Positions 23,926 to 32,749 of a DNA stretch of 43,204 nucleotides are shown here, piece after piece. The stretch comes from a virus: IMG/VR virus record IMGVR_UViG_3300033149_001517, positions 1-43,204 of that record. The stretch is one strand, 5' to 3'. The position numbers and the translations under genes were made by a program. Below the pieces are notes generated by a model. That model was given only the letters and a program-made list of their open reading frames with translations, had not been told where the DNA came from and ran no database searches. The first letter of the stretch is position 1, and each line of letters opens with the position of its first letter.

Positions 23926-26702
23926 AGAAATTATTTTTATTAGTATTAATATTAATATTATTATCTAGTTTTGGTTATGCTGATATCTCTACAAGTGATG
24001 TAATATCGTATTATAAAGCAGATACGAATGGAAGTTATCCTGATGCTCATAGTTCTAATAATGGTTCAGCTATAGGAGATCCAACATTTACAACTTCAGG
24101 TAAAATTGTTAATGCATATATTTATGATGGTAATGATTATCATGATATTCCTGAAAGTATTGTTAATGGTGTTGGTCAAGATGGTGACATTGTTTTCGTA
24201 GGATGGTTTTATCCAACTACCACTGGTAAAGCTTTTTTAGGTTATGGGATAGATAGTACAAATTATGGTTTTTGTAATGTTCAAGCGGATAACACTATTA
24301 GATGTATTAATAAAATCTCTAATTCATGGCAAACAGCCACAGTAACAACAAATACTGTAACTCAGAATTCATGGAATTTTATTGCTATTCGTTATCATGG
24401 GACAAATATTGATATGCAAATAAATAGTAATTTAGAAACAAATATGACTAATGGAGCTAATAATAGAATTACTGAATGGACAAGTATTAATTCTTTAGGT
24501 ATTGGTGCTGCTGGAGTTACTGGTGGAGTTCAAGGAGATTGGGTAGGAAACATTGATGAACCTGCATTTTATACAGATTTAACTACTACTAAAATAAATG
24601 ATTTATATAATTCAGATAATGGATCACAATATCCTTTTTCAGTAGATATATTAAATATAACTGAATTATTACTTATATCACCATCCCCTGACCAGAATCT
24701 TACTCTATCAGGTATAATTGGTAATACAACTGATACAACCCCATCTTTCCAATTAAAGACTAATATTGCAGCAACATCATTCGATATCAATGGAACAACA
24801 GCGTGTACTAATAATTCAGAAACAAGGACTATTTGGACTTGTACTCATTCAACAGTATTAAGTGTAGGTATGCATAATATAACAATGAATGGAACGGATG
24901 GTACTACTAATGTTAATATAACTAGAGAAATTAATGTTAGTTCTGTTCCGTCAATATCTATTAATCTATCTTTATCAGATTTCACTAAGAATATAACTGC
25001 TGAACTAGGTAGTAAGATATTGATTGATGCTGATATAGATACAGGTTACATAGTATGTGTTGATATTAATCATACTACTTATGGTACTAATTATAGTTGT
25101 GCAGTTAACACAACAATATTCAATCTAAGTATGGATTATTTCAATGAATTACAATATACACGAGAAGTATGTTATCAGGAGTTTGCTAATTTATCATATG
25201 ATTGTGGTGCTGTTAGTTACACAGGAGGTAATCCTTATTTAGTTATTGATGTGGGCGCTTCTAATATAGTTAACGGAAGTAACTCATATGATGGTAATTA
25301 TTCAACTTTTGCTTATCAGACAGGTATAAGTGACCCGGGATTTATATATATTAATTATACTAAACCTACTGATGCATTAAGGAATTCATTGTTCCAGATA
25401 AAGACAGGTACTACTTTCCAAAATTATACTATCCCTGAAGCTTGTTTTCTAAATAGTCCTTTACAGTTCAGAGTAGGTATATTCCTTAATACTCTTTATA
25501 ATGGTCAAACAGTTAATGCTACACAGATATCTTGTAATCCTACAACAGGTCCTTCTAAAATAATCTCGACTATTCTAGGGACATATGATTTTTATGATGA
25601 AGCAATGTATTGGTATCTTAGTGATGATTCTCTTACTATCCCTGTCAATACAACTATTAATCTAACATCTCATCAATATGCTGAAGTATTAAATCTTAGT
25701 TTATATCTAACTGCTCTCGATGATAATGATACATATCCTTCCAATGTGAAGATATATATTAATGATACACTCAGTAATAATATAGGTGATGTGGTAGGTA
25801 CACTGGTTGAGTTTGAAGATAGTTCCACTTCAATGAATGTAACTTTCACTGATGAAGAAACACCGTTAATTGGATATTTTAAACTACCCAAGAACACAGA
25901 TGTACAAACCGCTACTTTCAATATCACTGGTTATAATTATACTTATCTTCAAGTTGAACCAGATAACAGGACTGTTGATGATAATAATAATCAAGACATT
26001 TATCTTTATACTTATTATGAAAAGAAAAATAGAACTATTGTTAACTGGGAATATAGTTTAGGGACTGTTACAAATTACACCCCTAGTAGTGCTTGTATAA
26101 ATGCTAGTAATGATTGGATGTTATTTTCTTTTAAAGGAATAGATGGTAGTTCCACATCAACAGTTGAAGCTAAATGTAATGGTGTTAACATAGCAACAGA
26201 TAATGGAGCTGACGGATATTATAGTAAGAGTGATACAAGTTTCGCACACGGTAGAGATACTATTAAAGATGGTGATTATACAACTTTTGGTTGTCCAGTA
26301 CAGATAGGATTCGGTAATGTTTTCTGGGCAAGACAATGGGTGAGAAGTGGTGCATCAATTAATTGTGAAGATTTGAATATTGCCACAGTATATGATTCAC
26401 AGGTATGGTGGGAAAGTTTCACACTTGATCCATGGATTCAGATAGGGGAATTAGATGGTGTTAATGAATGGGATTATACAGGATTATATAGTGATGAAGA
26501 AGAAATAAATGATTTCAGTACTCAATTAGAAACTTATTTATTTAATTGTGTTGCTGATGAACATGGATATTGTAATGTGCCAGTGTATGTTTATTCTAAT
26601 ATAGGAGGGATAATTCAGATTAATAATATTAATATTGATTATACTGTCGACATTATGATTTCCTTGATAATAGTAATGATGAAACAATTATCCCAATCAT
26701 AA
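23922..26702 (+). CDS. Secreted LamG-domain surface/adhesin protein, 5' part of a split gene
   Basis: 926 residues as read. A signal peptide (20 residues ending GYA) is followed by a LamG/concanavalin-like domain to about 235 (VISYYKADTNGSYPDAHSSN, FVGWFYPTT, IDEPAFYTDL), then Ig-like beta domains rich in sequons. The last 17 codons after about 26651 are out of character: in the -1 frame the same DNA encodes the natural continuation, which runs to 27268. LamG domains bind sugars, so host-surface binding is likely. One base lost near 26651, or a reading shift, explains the split. Confidence 0.75.
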   Translation: MKKLFLLVLILILLSSFGYADISTSDVISYYKADTNGSYPDAHSSNNGSAIGDPTFTTSGKIVNAYIYDGNDYHDIPESIVNGVGQDGDIVFVGWFYPTTTGKAFLGYGIDSTNYGFCNVQADNTIRCINKISNSWQTATVTTNTVTQNSWNFIAIRYHGTNIDMQINSNLETNMTNGANNRITEWTSINSLGIGAAGVTGGVQGDWVGNIDEPAFYTDLTTTKINDLYNSDNGSQYPFSVDILNITELLLISPSPDQNLTLSGIIGNTTDTTPSFQLKTNIAATSFDINGTTACTNNSETRTIWTCTHSTVLSVGMHNITMNGTDGTTNVNITREINVSSVPSISINLSLSDFTKNITAELGSKILIDADIDTGYIVCVDINHTTYGTNYSCAVNTTIFNLSMDYFNELQYTREVCYQEFANLSYDCGAVSYTGGNPYLVIDVGASNIVNGSNSYDGNYSTFAYQTGISDPGFIYINYTKPTDALRNSLFQIKTGTTFQNYTIPEACFLNSPLQFRVGIFLNTLYNGQTVNATQISCNPTTGPSKIISTILGTYDFYDEAMYWYLSDDSLTIPVNTTINLTSHQYAEVLNLSLYLTALDDNDTYPSNVKIYINDTLSNNIGDVVGTLVEFEDSSTSMNVTFTDEETPLIGYFKLPKNTDVQTATFNITGYNYTYLQVEPDNRTVDDNNNQDIYLYTYYEKKNRTIVNWEYSLGTVTNYTPSSACINASNDWMLFSFKGIDGSSTSTVEAKCNGVNIATDNGADGYYSKSDTSFAHGRDTIKDGDYTTFGCPVQIGFGNVFWARQWVRSGASINCEDLNIATVYDSQVWWESFTLDPWIQIGELDGVNEWDYTGLYSDEEEINDFSTQLETYLFNCVADEHGYCNVPVYVYSNIGGIIQINNINIDYTVDIMISLIIVMMKQLSQS

Positions 26703-27268
26703 TCAGATCAGATACAGCAGGGAATTTTGAGATTAATAATCTTAATTATGATTATAGAGGAGGAAATAAAACTTATACAGTCTTAGCACATGATGTTAAT
26801 TATACAAAGAATACATCTTATGACATAACTTATTATTACAGTGACTGGAATTATTCATTCCCTGATAATATAGAATATATGGAATTCATACCGATTGATG
26901 GCCCTACTCAAAAGAACGTGACACCTTATGGACAGATATCAACAAGACCTATACTTAATATAACTTCACAAGCGTACGGAGGGAAAACATTCAATTTCTC
27001 TGTACTCATTAATGAATCGTTTGGTTGTGTTAATGATACAATCTCACTCACTAATAATAAAAGTACTGGTGAATTATTAATAGCTGATACATGGATAGAT
27101 TATAAGACTGGAGTTATTTACGAATCAACTATCGATATGTATAGTTGGGCTGATTTCGAATGTAATTATAGTACTTGGTACTTATGGAATCCTTACTGGT
27201 ATCTACGAGCTTGTTGTCAGGATTGCGACATATGTGATAATAGTACTATTAATGTAGTGGAGATATAA
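26639..27268 (+). CDS. C-terminal part of the LamG protein in the -1 frame
   Basis: The open frame from 26639 continues the preceding protein as YDFLDNSNDETIIPIIIRSD and then FEINNLNYDYRGG, which repeats the upstream IQINNINIDY, showing that both pieces belong to one repeat-containing protein. It ends in a Cys-rich motif (CCQDCDICDNS). No ribosome site precedes the first ATG at 26879, so independent translation is unlikely. Either a frameshift mutation, a sequencing error or recoding; no classic slippery heptamer is visible in 26639-26699. Confidence 0.65.
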   Translation, partial: LYCRHYDFLDNSNDETIIPIIIRSDTAGNFEINNLNYDYRGGNKTYTVLAHDVNYTKNTSYDITYYYSDWNYSFPDNIEYMEFIPIDGPTQKNVTPYGQISTRPILNITSQAYGGKTFNFSVLINESFGCVNDTISLTNNKSTGELLIADTWIDYKTGVIYESTIDMYSWADFECNYSTWYLWNPYWYLRACCQDCDICDNSTINVVEI

Positions 27269-27269
27269 T

Positions 27270-28730
27270 ATGGTTAGACATAGTACAAGAAAAACTAAAG
27301 TATGGCATTGGATACCACCTCAATATACTGCTAAGCCGAAAGTATTAATTACTAGACAAGATGGTACTATTGATGATATAACTGCTATAGCTATTAACTG
27401 GGAATTTGAAGATGGGAAGACTACTTCAATAGGTAATTTCAAGTTCACCGTATGGAATAATAAAGAACAATGGACTGATATCTGGACCGGAAAAGAGAAG
27501 GTTGAATTATATTGTGATTATGCAGCTACTGCTACTAATAAACGATTCAAAGGATATATAGAAAAGGTTAGTTATAATAATAATCAAGTGACAGTAACTG
27601 GTCGGGCCAATGCACAAGTAGAGATTGATAAGCTTGTTACTTACTCAGCTACCACTAAAGAATGTTCGTTAATATTCACTGATCTAATTAATGCTTATGC
27701 AGACAATACAACATTAACTAATATAGATGTATCAACTGTATCAATGACTGTTAACTGGTACGAGAAACCTTTCCTTGATTGTGTGAAGGAATTATGTGAT
27801 AGTGCTGTGTTTGATGCGTATAAAGATCATGATGATGAATGGCATTTCTTCGCTGTTAATAGTAGAATTAATAATACTGAAGCGATAGTGCATAATTATA
27901 ATATGTTAAGTATAGATGAGTTCGCTGAAGATATTACTTTCGTCAAGAATAAGATCGTAGTTTACGGAGCAATGGTTGATGGGATTCAGATAATTAAATC
28001 TGCTAAAGATCAAACTTCAATCACAACATACAGTGAACGTAAACAAGTAATCAATGATAATAATATTGTTGATGAGACACAAGCACAGGAGTATTCTGAT
28101 TACTTACTGAGTAGAAATAAGAACCCTCCGTTAACAGGTGACATGACTAGTTTAATGTTAGCTAGTATCCAACCAGGTGATAATATTAATCTATCGGCTC
28201 CACAGAATAATGTACCTCCTGGTAACTATCCAATCATTAGTTATCGACATGAGTATGATGTAGTGAGAGGGTATACAACAACTGTCAAGGTTAATAAAGA
28301 GAAACGTAGTTTCAGTAATGTAATAGCTAAATTAATCGAGACCGATAATAAAAAGAATAGTACTAATAGTAATCCTTACGCAATGGAGAACACATATAAT
28401 TTCTATTTCAATGAGGATAGTGGTAGTCATACTAATACGGAAATAATTGATGGTGTATTGAAACCTACAAGTAGTAGTGGTACTTGGATAAGTGATAATA
28501 GGCCTTTAACAACTAATCTAATTGAAATTTATTTGATCGCTATCGGTCAGACATTAACAGGAGCTAAATTTTATATCTCTGGTAATGATGGAGTATCATG
28601 GCAACAAGTAGATAATAATAGTAATAAAGAGATTAGTAGTGCTATAGGTAGTAATATTAAAATTAAAGTTATATTCAATGATAGTACTACCCAGATAGAT
28701 AGTTTATCGATACAATATAAGACTGCATGA
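27270..28730 (+). CDS. Baseplate hub / tail-associated protein
   Basis: 486 residues. The first 330 residues look like a gp27/Tal-type hub: an opening with KPKVLITRQDGTIDDIT, a middle with RFKGYIEKVSYNNNQVTVTG and a region PGDNINLSAPQNNVPPGNYP typical of hub proteins that form the tube's end ring. The C-terminal 150 residues are a separate beta domain (GAKFYISGNDGVSWQQV), possibly for binding. The position after the LamG gene and before the lysis-like genes fits the tail tip. Confidence 0.65.
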   Translation: MVRHSTRKTKVWHWIPPQYTAKPKVLITRQDGTIDDITAIAINWEFEDGKTTSIGNFKFTVWNNKEQWTDIWTGKEKVELYCDYAATATNKRFKGYIEKVSYNNNQVTVTGRANAQVEIDKLVTYSATTKECSLIFTDLINAYADNTTLTNIDVSTVSMTVNWYEKPFLDCVKELCDSAVFDAYKDHDDEWHFFAVNSRINNTEAIVHNYNMLSIDEFAEDITFVKNKIVVYGAMVDGIQIIKSAKDQTSITTYSERKQVINDNNIVDETQAQEYSDYLLSRNKNPPLTGDMTSLMLASIQPGDNINLSAPQNNVPPGNYPIISYRHEYDVVRGYTTTVKVNKEKRSFSNVIAKLIETDNKKNSTNSNPYAMENTYNFYFNEDSGSHTNTEIIDGVLKPTSSSGTWISDNRPLTTNLIEIYLIAIGQTLTGAKFYISGNDGVSWQQVDNNSNKEISSAIGSNIKIKVIFNDSTTQIDSLSIQYKTA

Positions 28731-28731
28731 G

Positions 28732-29169
28732 ATGATGACAATGATAAAAGATATATGGAAAGGATTCAAGAAACATTTCATTATCCAATCTAAGTATAAA
28801 GCTAGTTATAACATGTTAATTGAACAATTAGGAAACTTATTTCCTGATGCAAACATTTACGTGACTGATGCCAGTAGGAAATTAATCCCTAAAGAAGAAT
28901 TGAACAAATTACTTATATTGAACGTGTTCTCGTTACGTAGATATGTAGCAGAGATTAATGATTGTGAAGATTACGCTTTCGCTTTCAAGGCATTAGCAAG
29001 TCAGTTCCAGAGTGATTGTGCGATTGCATTAGTATTTTGTTATACTCCCCAAGGTAAACATGCCCTTAATGGGTTCCTTGATAAGTTCATGCGATTCCAT
29101 TATATAGAACCACAAACTAATAAAGTATTCACTAACAATAAATATAAACCTTACTTAATAATCATGTAA
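28732..29169 (+). CDS. Papain/transglutaminase-like cysteine hydrolase candidate
   Basis: 145 residues with C78 in INDCEDYAFAF, H110 in GKHALNGF and an acidic/Gln site in YIEPQT (126-129), spaced like a papain-fold Cys-His-Asp/Glu triad. The family occurs in phages next to lysis genes. With two small membrane genes behind it, a role in cutting the host envelope or its peptide crosslinks is plausible, but the substrate in an archaeon is unknown. Confidence 0.55.
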   Translation: MMTMIKDIWKGFKKHFIIQSKYKASYNMLIEQLGNLFPDANIYVTDASRKLIPKEELNKLLILNVFSLRRYVAEINDCEDYAFAFKALASQFQSDCAIALVFCYTPQGKHALNGFLDKFMRFHYIEPQTNKVFTNNKYKPYLIIM

Positions 29170-29188
29170 GGTACAGGAGAGGATAGTA

Positions 29189-29491
29189 ATGACAGACAAA
29201 GTAAAACCATTACCATGTGATTGTACTCAGGGTGATAAGATAGAACTGATACATGACATGATGATTAAAATGGAAAAACATATTACCCAGACAAAAGAAG
29301 ATATGATTTATATTAAGACAACGATTAAACCTTTAAAAGATAATGGTCAACCAGGTATCTACACTAGATTCCTGAGAGCTGAAGGAGCCTTTAAAGTGAT
29401 TAGTGTTATTATAGGTTTGTTACTTACAGTTATATTTAGTTTACTGGGTTGGTTGTTTATGATGATAAATAAAATGATGGAGATGATATAA
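29189..29491 (+). CDS. XhlA-like membrane protein (lysis accessory)
   Basis: 100 residues: a helical N-terminal region (LIHDMMIKMEKHITQTKEDM) ending in one TM helix near 68-95. This layout matches hemolysin XhlA-type holin partners. Just before the ATG sits GGAGAGGATAG, a good ribosome site. It lies directly before a holin-like gene. Confidence 0.55.
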   Translation: MTDKVKPLPCDCTQGDKIELIHDMMIKMEKHITQTKEDMIYIKTTIKPLKDNGQPGIYTRFLRAEGAFKVISVIIGLLLTVIFSLLGWLFMMINKMMEMI

Positions 29492-29707
29492 ATGGTAAAT
29501 ACAATAAAGATAGAAGATAAAGAAGAAGATTTCAAATGGTACGAGACTGTATGGTATTACAGTAAACGATTCTTGAGAGCTGTTGTACCACAGTTACCAG
29601 CAGTGTATGCTTATGCAGGTGATCATACAATAGCACCATACTTAGTATTGACTGGTGGTATCTTAACAAGTATTGATAAGTTCATGCGAACTAAAGGTTG
29701 GTATTAA
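29492..29707 (+). CDS. Small holin-like membrane protein
   Basis: 71 residues with a short charged N-terminus, an amphipathic segment (YSKRFLRAVVPQLP) and a hydrophobic stretch near 36-58 (VYAYAGDHTIAPYLVLTGGIL). Size and placement at the end of the late operon fit a holin, the membrane pore that triggers lysis. Starts immediately after the previous stop. Weak sequence evidence. Confidence 0.5.
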   Translation: MVNTIKIEDKEEDFKWYETVWYYSKRFLRAVVPQLPAVYAYAGDHTIAPYLVLTGGILTSIDKFMRTKGWY

Positions 29708-29709
29708 TA

Positions 29710-29722
29710 TTTTTTTTATTTT
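29710..29722 (+). terminator. Oligo-T terminator at the end of the rightward arm
   Basis: T8 then ATTTTA just after the last + strand stop, at the convergence with the - strand genes. It would end late transcripts. No matching oligo-A run is present to terminate the opposite strand here. Confidence 0.6.
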
Positions 29723-29972
29723 ATTGTCCTACACATCTTGGTTTACAACTAGGTTTAGGCAAACCTTTACCATTGGTATATTTCAATATTAAAAACTCTT
29801 CAAACTTTTTTAATCCAGTCAACATAACTTTAATATCTATATCTTGTTCAATGAGATTACAAAAACTAATACCTATATAAGTATTATGTATATATTCTAA
29901 TTCAGGATGGTCATCTAATAATTTTAACCATACTTTATATTCTTTATTTTCCGGTCTTTTTTTTCTTTCCAT
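29721..29972 (-). CDS. Hypothetical protein, last gene of the leftward arm
   Basis: 83 residues from the ATG (an upstream TTG is a weaker start), basic N-terminus, helical body (KKFEEFLILKYT), ending in a CKPRC motif. Nothing recognised. It lies at the 3' end of the leftward operon, converging with the lysis genes. Confidence 0.55.
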   Translation of the reverse strand: MERKKRPENKEYKVWLKLLDDHPELEYIHNTYIGISFCNLIEQDIDIKVMLTGLKKFEEFLILKYTNGKGLPKPSCKPRCVGQ

Positions 29973-30006
29973 TTTAATCTTCAACAATGAATTTTTATTT
30001 CTTTTC

Positions 30007-30291
30007 TTATTTTAAAAACCCTGCTCGTTGTATCTTTATTGCTTTATAACTAAGCGTATCATCTTTCTTATTCCGATAATACTTTATCTTATGATCACCC
30101 AGATACATATTAGATTCTCTGACAAAGGCATTAAATGATTGTAATTGTGTTGTGTATAGAGTTATATAAGATTTAAGTTCAGGTTCATCCTTATCCTTAT
30201 TAGCTTGTAATACTGTGTCTAAGTTTATCTCCATCTTATACCCAATCCTATTAATCTCTTGCACCGTTATTTCTTCCAATTCTTCTTTCAT
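30007..30291 (-). CDS. Hypothetical protein (94 aa)
   Basis: Reads MKEELEEITVQEINRIGYKM; acidic start, basic end. AAGGAG 7 nt before the ATG is a good ribosome site. The leader of this gene contains the imperfect hairpin at 30316-30404, so its translation could be controlled by that structure. Family unknown. Confidence 0.6.
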   Translation of the reverse strand: MKEELEEITVQEINRIGYKMEINLDTVLQANKDKDEPELKSYITLYTTQLQSFNAFVRESNMYLGDHKIKYYRNKKDDTLSYKAIKIQRAGFLK

Positions 30292-30315
30292 TTTATGTCT
30301 CCTTAGTTATTAAGT

Positions 30316-30404
30316 TAAATAGTATTGCACCCATGGATAGAGGTATAGAAAAAATGTAAGAGGTGGGAACATCACCCCTATCTCATGGTCTATGCAACTA
30401 TTTA
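30316..30404 (-). ncRNA. Long imperfect hairpin, candidate structured leader RNA
   Basis: The outer arms TAAATAGT (30316-30323) and ACTATTTA (30397-30404) pair perfectly, followed inwards by CCATG/CATGG pairs and an ATAGAGGT/ACCCCTAT stretch. An inner GGTG-GGAACAT-CACC hairpin (30362-30376) is also possible. It starts at the stop codon of one gene and lies just upstream of the next gene's ribosome site. Could be an mRNA control element, processing site or attenuator. Confidence 0.5.
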
Positions 30405-30599
30405 TCCTAAATACCCTTCTTCCTTAGCGAACACTACTCTTTCTTGTGGAGACATATCCTGGTAAGTTTTAAGGAATAATCTCTCAGCAGTATCCATCTT
30501 CTGTTCATACTCTTCCATCTGTTTATGATACCTTTTAGCGATGAATACCTTAGCACTCAACTCAGGCACTTCACACTCTCCACATCTACTTATACTCAT
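30402..30599 (-). CDS. Hypothetical protein with N-terminal cysteine pair
   Basis: 65 residues starting MSISRCGECEVPEL (CxxC) followed by a helical region. GAGGG precedes the ATG, and the start overlaps the previous stop. The stop codon falls inside the hairpin at 30316-30404. Function unknown. Confidence 0.6.
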   Translation of the reverse strand: MSISRCGECEVPELSAKVFIAKRYHKQMEEYEQKMDTAERLFLKTYQDMSPQERVVFAKEEGYLG

Positions 30600-30919
30600 T
30601 TTCCCTCTTCAAATATTTGATCTATATCTTTCCCACAGATAGTACACCCTACTACTCCTGGAGTTATCTTATCTCCATCACACCCTCTATCATCATTCTC
30701 TAAATGATCTTGCATATGTTTCACAAAGACTCTTTCCTTAGTTGTTATATCATCAAATGCAATCCATTGTTTTCTGAGAGATTTTAAAAAGCTAGGTTTA
30801 AACCATTCCAAAGCTTTCTTTTCATCATCAATAATATTCTTATTCATCTTGAGTTCTTCCCTTATATTTTCGAACTCTTCTGATTTAATTAACTCTCTTG
30901 TTGTTTTTACTTCTATCAT
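30596..30919 (-). CDS. Small protein with C-terminal zinc knuckle
   Basis: 107 residues: an acidic helical N-terminus, then near the C-terminus C83, C96 and C99 in RGCDGD and GCTICGKD, a probable zinc site. GAGGTT lies upstream, and both ends overlap neighbours by ATGA. No family recognised. Confidence 0.6.
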   Translation of the reverse strand: MIEVKTTRELIKSEEFENIREELKMNKNIIDDEKKALEWFKPSFLKSLRKQWIAFDDITTKERVFVKHMQDHLENDDRGCDGDKITPGVVGCTICGKDIDQIFEEGK

Positions 30920-31173
30920 TGTTCTACAACCTCATTCAATACCCAAGTATAACCTGCAATATCAACCATATTATCCCTCTTATGTTTGTGTTGTTCCCTT
31001 GCTAATTTAACTGATAATAACACATAAACAACATCTTCCGCATTTAATCTTTTATATCCTCTTATTGAATTAAATATTTTAGCTACTTGTTCAAAGTTAT
31101 CTTTTGGTGAACCATAATCTTTCTGTCTATCACCATGTGTAATCTTATTAGCTTCTTCTAATATATTTTTCAT
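30916..31173 (-). CDS. DUF6378-like phage protein
   Basis: 85 residues, with the family's pattern ITHGDRQKDYGSPKDNFEQVAKIF at the N-terminus (shown in two parts: HGDRQKDYGSP and NFEQVAKIF) and RDNMVDIAGYTWVL near the C-terminus. Such small all-helical proteins with conserved His, Asp and Lys residues are common in phages and distantly resemble MazG-type nucleotide hydrolases; the activity is unproved. Part of an ATGA-overlapping early operon. Confidence 0.7.
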   Translation of the reverse strand: MKNILEEANKITHGDRQKDYGSPKDNFEQVAKIFNSIRGYKRLNAEDVVYVLLSVKLAREQHKHKRDNMVDIAGYTWVLNEVVEQ

Positions 31174-31712
31174 TCTTCTATCCCTCTATAATAATTAAGG
31201 AACTCATCCTTAATAAACTTAACCTTTGCACCAGTCCAACAGATAGCCTTTGATAACTTCTCCCAGTTATCTTTATTACATAACTTATCTATCTTCCCGA
31301 ACTCCGTCTCTGTGATGAACGCATACACAACAGTGAACATGTTCTTCTTCCACACAGCCAGATACTCAGGTGGGTTTATCCCTTCCTGTTTAATACTCCG
31401 TCGTGTCAATATAATTCTCCTGAACACTTTCTCAGACATATTAGTGTTAACTTCCATATCCTTGTAAGGTTTTCCGTTCCAGTATAATATCCTGACCTTC
31501 ATCCCTCTCATCTGATACCGTTCAGTCATCCCTTTCTCCTTGTTCAAAGTATTCAGATACTCCTCTCTAGCACGAGTATAATCATTACTCTTCGTTTTAA
31601 TCTTCCGATCAACAGACAATATCTTGAACACTTTAACACCTCCTTTCAAAGGGAGATATTCAGTTTGTTGTTTAACACCATCCCATACCTTGTCCCAAAT
31701 TTCCTCTTTCAA
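31170..31712 (-). CDS. Hypothetical protein (180 aa)
   Basis: Starts at a TTG with GGGAGTGGG upstream. It is basic, mixed alpha/beta (VKVFKILSVDRKIKT; MKVRILYWNGKPYKDMEV), with no known motif. CGT/AGG-type codons resemble the replication-like genes, so it is probably an old part of the early operon. A nucleic-acid-related role is a guess. Confidence 0.6.
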   Translation of the reverse strand: MKEEIWDKVWDGVKQQTEYLPLKGGVKVFKILSVDRKIKTKSNDYTRAREEYLNTLNKEKGMTERYQMRGMKVRILYWNGKPYKDMEVNTNMSEKVFRRIILTRRSIKQEGINPPEYLAVWKKNMFTVVYAFITETEFGKIDKLCNKDNWEKLSKAICWTGAKVKFIKDEFLNYYRGIEE

Positions 31713-31729
31713 GTTCCCACTCCCTCTAT

Positions 31730-32044
31730 TTAATTAGCTGCTCTAAATATGTTCCCTACTGGTATCAACCCTTTCTTTATGGTATCTTTATTTAATTGTT
31801 CCATCTCTCTCCTGGCACGTTTCCATGCGTTCCGTAAAGAAGAACTATCAATCTCATACCTACCTTCAACTTTACTATTCAAAGCATTCATATGTTTCTC
31901 CCATACATACTTATACTCTTGTGGTGTTGTTTTCAGGAACCCCTGAAACTTGTAACACTTCTTCACTTTCTTATCAACAGCTCTGTATAACCTACCTGTC
32001 AACGCCTTAACAACATCTCCTTTGTAAGTGTATCTATCTTCCAT
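31730..32044 (-). CDS. Basic hypothetical protein (104 aa)
   Basis: Reads MEDRYTYKGDVVKALTGRLY. Strongly basic and helical (KRARREMEQLNKD), so nucleic acid binding is possible. The ATG overlaps the end of the small zinc-ribbon gene, with GGAG upstream. No family recognised. Confidence 0.6.
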   Translation of the reverse strand: MEDRYTYKGDVVKALTGRLYRAVDKKVKKCYKFQGFLKTTPQEYKYVWEKHMNALNSKVEGRYEIDSSSLRNAWKRARREMEQLNKDTIKKGLIPVGNIFRAAN

Positions 32045-32168
32045 CTTCTTTCTCCATTTTATATTTCCTTATAACATTCCCACAATAACAACATCGTAAG
32101 ATAATAGTATCTCTGTGATGTTCCATCTTATTCCAGGTATTCTTACAATAACATTTATTATCAATCAT
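32034..32168 (-). CDS. Zinc-ribbon microprotein (44 aa)
   Basis: Reads MIDNKCYCKNTWNKME and later LRCCYCGNVIRKYK: CxC at 6-8 and CCxxC at 26-29 form a likely zinc ribbon. The ATG overlaps the stop of the SegE-like gene as ATGA, and its end overlaps the next gene. One of several tiny zinc proteins in this arm. Function unknown. Confidence 0.6.
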   Translation of the reverse strand: MIDNKCYCKNTWNKMEHHRDTIILRCCYCGNVIRKYKMEKEDGR

Positions 32169-32749
32169 CTTATCATACACCTATGTTTCTTCAATTTAAT
32201 TCTAATAGCACCATTATAATAATCATCAGATAACAACACCCCATAGTCAAATTGCAACTTAGCTTCATAATAACTACATTCCCATGCTTTAAAACAAAGT
32301 CTTATTATGGTACGTTTAAATGCGTTATACCCATACTCCTCTAAATCATCAGGTAATGTGGTCTCACAACTACCCCAATAAGATTTCCAATTACTTTCAG
32401 TTCTAACAATGATGGTCTTCTTATCTCCTTTATACTTCTGATATAAATCTGATTTGTATTGTTTATACTTCCCTTTAAACTTAGCCTTTTCTTTTACTTG
32501 TGCTGCTCTAGTTTTAAGTTTGCTATTATACCCACGATACTTATATTGTTCAAGTCTTTTCTTTTCAATACTATTCGGTTTCCTAGTGAACTTTCTACGA
32601 TTAATATTCCCAAATATCTTCTTACCAATATACTTTTTACCAGTAGCTATATGTTCTATGATATAAACGAATCCAACATATGGTGTTATATCTTCTGGGA
32701 CATTCTCCCAAGCAGGAACTAAGCTACCCTCATCAATTTTTTTCATCAT
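32165..32749 (-). CDS. SegE-like GIY-YIG endonuclease
   Basis: 194 residues. GFVYIIEHIATGKKYIGKK near residues 26-44 is a GIY-YIG-type active-site start, and the later NWKSYWGSC and SYYEAKLQFDYG segments match the SegE-like putative homing endonuclease family. Basic helices between may bind DNA. GGTGA lies upstream. It could be a free-standing homing enzyme; no intron is evident. Confidence 0.75.
   Translation of the reverse strand: MMKKIDEGSLVPAWENVPEDITPYVGFVYIIEHIATGKKYIGKKIFGNINRRKFTRKPNSIEKKRLEQYKYRGYNSKLKTRAAQVKEKAKFKGKYKQYKSDLYQKYKGDKKTIIVRTESNWKSYWGSCETTLPDDLEEYGYNAFKRTIIRLCFKAWECSYYEAKLQFDYGVLLSDDYYNGAIRIKLKKHRCMIR

Noticed and set aside
26639-26699. Programmed -1 slippery site at the LamG gene split
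   Set aside because: No X_XXY_YYZ heptamer in the zero frame of this interval; mutation or sequence error is simpler.
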